The translations under genes and the position numbers were made by a program. A model generated the notes under the pieces. It saw only the letters and a list, made by a program, of their open reading frames with translations, did not search any database and had not been told where the DNA came from. Positions 62,294-64,000 of a stretch of 64,000 bases of DNA are shown here, in pieces. The stretch covers positions 62,001 through 126,000 of the forward strand of contig JACKJC010000005.1 in assembly GCA_020638195.1 (NCBI GenBank), written 5' to 3'. The stretch comes from Methylobacteriaceae bacterium (GTDB lineage: Bacteria > Pseudomonadota > Alphaproteobacteria > Rhizobiales > Beijerinckiaceae). How positions within the stretch are numbered: the stretch's first letter is position 1; every line of letters starts with the position of its first letter.

Positions 62294-64000
62294 ATGAGTC
62301 AGCAGCCCGGCGCGCCCGCGCCGCTCACCGAAGCCGAGGCCCGCGAAAGTCTCGCGCGCGCCGGATCGAACGAACTCGAGGCCCTGCCGCAGCGAGGCGT
62401 CGGGCGCATCTTGCGTTCCACCCTGTCCGAGCCGATGTTCGCGATGCTGCTGGCCGCCGCCGCGCTCTACCTGTTGCTCGGCGATATCGGGGAGGGCGCC
62501 TTGCTGGTCGGCGGCGCCATCCTGTCCATCGGCCTCGTGGTCATGCAGGAGACGCGCAACGAGCGCGCGATCGCTGCGTTGCGCGCGCTTGCCGCGCCGA
62601 CCGCACGCGTGCTTCGGGCGGAGGGCGAACGACGCATTCCCGCGCGTGAAATCGCGCCGCGCGATTTCATCCTGATCGGCGAGGGGGAACGCGTGCCCGC
62701 CGACGCCGTCGTGCTGCGCGGCGACGTGCTGGCGGTCGACGAATCCATCCTGACCGGCGAATCCGCGCCGGTCCTGAAAGCGCCCTGTTCGGGCGCGCCG
62801 GATATGGAGATGGACCCGGAGCCCGGCGACCCCTCGTCTGTCGTGTTCTCGGGCACGATGACGACGCGCGGTCAGGCGACGTTGCTCGCCCTGCGCACGG
62901 GCCGCGCGACCCGGCTCGGGCGGATCGGCCGCTCGCTGTCTGCGATCGAGCAGGGCCAGACGCCGCTGCAGATCGCCATGCGCCGTGTCGTCGGCTGGCT
63001 CGGGGCGGCGGCGCTCGGCTTCTGCGTCCTCGTCGCGGTCGCCTACTGGTATTTTCGCGGCGACTGGATCGAGGCGGGGCTGGCGGGTCTGACGCTGGCC
63101 ATATCGCTGACGCCCGAAGAATTTCCGATGGTGCTGGTCGTCTTTCTGGCGCTCGGCTCCTGGCGGCTTGCGCGCCACAACGTTCTCGCGCGCCGTTCCG
63201 CTGTCATCGAGACGCTGGGCGCGGTCAGCATGCTCTGTGTCGACAAGACGGGAACCTTGACGCAAAACAGCATGGAAGTCGCCGCCCTCGCTGCCGACCG
63301 GACAGTGTGGCGCCCCGAGGCTGGGGCGCCGGCCGCTCAAGGAGCCTTGCTCGACGCTGCGTTACGCGCCTGCGCCGTCGAGCCGTCCGATCCGATGGAC
63401 CGCGCCTTGCACCGGCTGGCGGAGAGTTCCGGCATTTCGTTCAACGCATCGCAGTCGATCAAGACCTATCCGCTGCGGCCCGATCTTCTGGCCTTCATCC
63501 ACGCATGGCGCGCGGACGCTGGCGCGATGGCCGCCGCCAAGGGCGCGCCCGAGGCGATTTTTCACCTCTGCCGCATGCCCGAAGCCGAACGCGCCGCAAT
63601 CCTGGAGGCGCTCGCCGGTTTCGCGGAGGAGGGGCTTCGCGTTCTCGCCGTAGCCTCGCGCGAAAACTTCGATGTCGCGCGTGAGCCGGAGAATCAAGGC
63701 TTTCGCTTCGAAGGGCTCGTCGCCTTCCGCGATCCGCTGCGCCCCGACGTCGGCGCGGCTATCGCCGAGGCGCGCGGGGCAGGGGTTGCAGTGGCGATGA
63801 TCACTGGCGATCACCCCGCGACGGCGGTGGCGATCGCGCGCGAAGCCGGAATCGATTGCGCGAAAGGCGTGCTGACCGGAGCCGAACTCGCGGCGATGAC
63901 TCCGGAGGAATTGCGCTGCCGATTGCAGGAAACGCGGATCTTCGCCCGCGTCCGGCCCGAACAGAAGCTGGCGCTGGTCGAGGGCTTCAAGGCGCTCGGC
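62294..64000 (+). CDS. P-type cation-transporting ATPase (3' truncated by window edge)
   Basis: The first 569 residues of a P-type ATPase; the frame is open to the window end. Visible features in order: cation-ATPase N-terminal segment, first membrane pair (about 48-85), actuator domain with TGES (154-157), second membrane pair with LTPEEFPMVL (P274-P278 region, the ion-binding helix), the phosphorylation motif DKTGTLT (317-323) and part of the nucleotide-binding domain with KGAPE, then MITGDHPATA. The overall type resembles P2 (calcium/magnesium-like) pumps. PEEFP in place of the usual PEGL/PEALP is characteristic of a bacterial subgroup whose ion is not well defined. Confidence 0.9.
   Translation, partial: MSQQPGAPAPLTEAEARESLARAGSNELEALPQRGVGRILRSTLSEPMFAMLLAAAALYLLLGDIGEGALLVGGAILSIGLVVMQETRNERAIAALRALAAPTARVLRAEGERRIPAREIAPRDFILIGEGERVPADAVVLRGDVLAVDESILTGESAPVLKAPCSGAPDMEMDPEPGDPSSVVFSGTMTTRGQATLLALRTGRATRLGRIGRSLSAIEQGQTPLQIAMRRVVGWLGAAALGFCVLVAVAYWYFRGDWIEAGLAGLTLAISLTPEEFPMVLVVFLALGSWRLARHNVLARRSAVIETLGAVSMLCVDKTGTLTQNSMEVAALAADRTVWRPEAGAPAAQGALLDAALRACAVEPSDPMDRALHRLAESSGISFNASQSIKTYPLRPDLLAFIHAWRADAGAMAAAKGAPEAIFHLCRMPEAERAAILEALAGFAEEGLRVLAVASRENFDVAREPENQGFRFEGLVAFRDPLRPDVGAAIAEARGAGVAVAMITGDHPATAVAIAREAGIDCAKGVLTGAELAAMTPEELRCRLQETRIFARVRPEQKLALVEGFKALG

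Overview
The window is high-GC chromosomal DNA from an alphaproteobacterium, most likely of the Hyphomicrobiales (Rhizobiales). The evidence is gene content and order: lon, hupB, tRNA-Val and tRNA-Asp, a complete 14-subunit nuo operon with one extra small gene, then birA, rnj, mce and a DUF1467-type membrane gene. I see no rRNA, IS element, phage gene or CRISPR array. Genus cannot be fixed from sequence reading alone; the Beijerinckiaceae/Methylocystaceae neighbourhood is only a guess.

Region 1 (1-22.0 kb) is housekeeping: the 3' end of lon, hupB, a DUF2161 gene, tRNA-Val(UAC), a secreted ClpP/crotonase-fold protein, tRNA-Asp(GUC), an SDR gene, nuoABCD-orf-EFGHIJKLMN, birA, rnj, mce, a DUF1467-like gene and tRNA-Lys(UUU).

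Region 2 (22.0-43.7 kb) is an accessory catabolic island. It carries a Rieske ring-hydroxylating oxygenase (alpha and beta), two PaaG-like crotonase-fold enzymes, an SDR, an HSL-type hydrolase, an acyl-CoA dehydrogenase, a CrtI-like FAD oxidoreductase, a TetR regulator, and two complete branched-chain-type (Liv) ABC importers. Each importer has a long-chain-type acyl-CoA ligase gene embedded in it. Three 18-bp operator-like palindromes (AAACCG-N6-CGGTTT type) lie at three promoter regions of this island, so most of it looks like one TetR regulon. The probable logic is import of a carboxylic acid, CoA activation, dehydrogenation and isomerisation, ring hydroxylation and hydrolysis; the substrate is unknown. 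The second importer's ligase has lost key adenylation residues.

Region 3 (43.8-57.3 kb) holds a HAD-IIA hydrolase and an AraC regulator. Divergent from these is a leucine-catabolism run (isovaleryl-CoA dehydrogenase, 3-methylcrotonyl-CoA carboxylase beta and alpha, acyl-CoA synthetase). On the same strand a tightly coupled trio follows: an alkyl-DHAP-synthase-like flavoprotein, a GlpD-type glycerol-3-phosphate dehydrogenase and an FGGY kinase.

Region 4 (57.4-64 kb) has an undecaprenyl-phosphate sugar-1-phosphate transferase, a small lipoprotein, an L,D-transpeptidase, a polar amino-acid ABC binding protein, a tandem universal stress protein and the 5' part of a P-type cation ATPase. A possible FNR/FixK box lies between the last two.

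Two copies of a 56-bp composite palindromic repeat (18652-18707 and 47065-47120) lie between unrelated genes and probably belong to a dispersed genomic repeat family.
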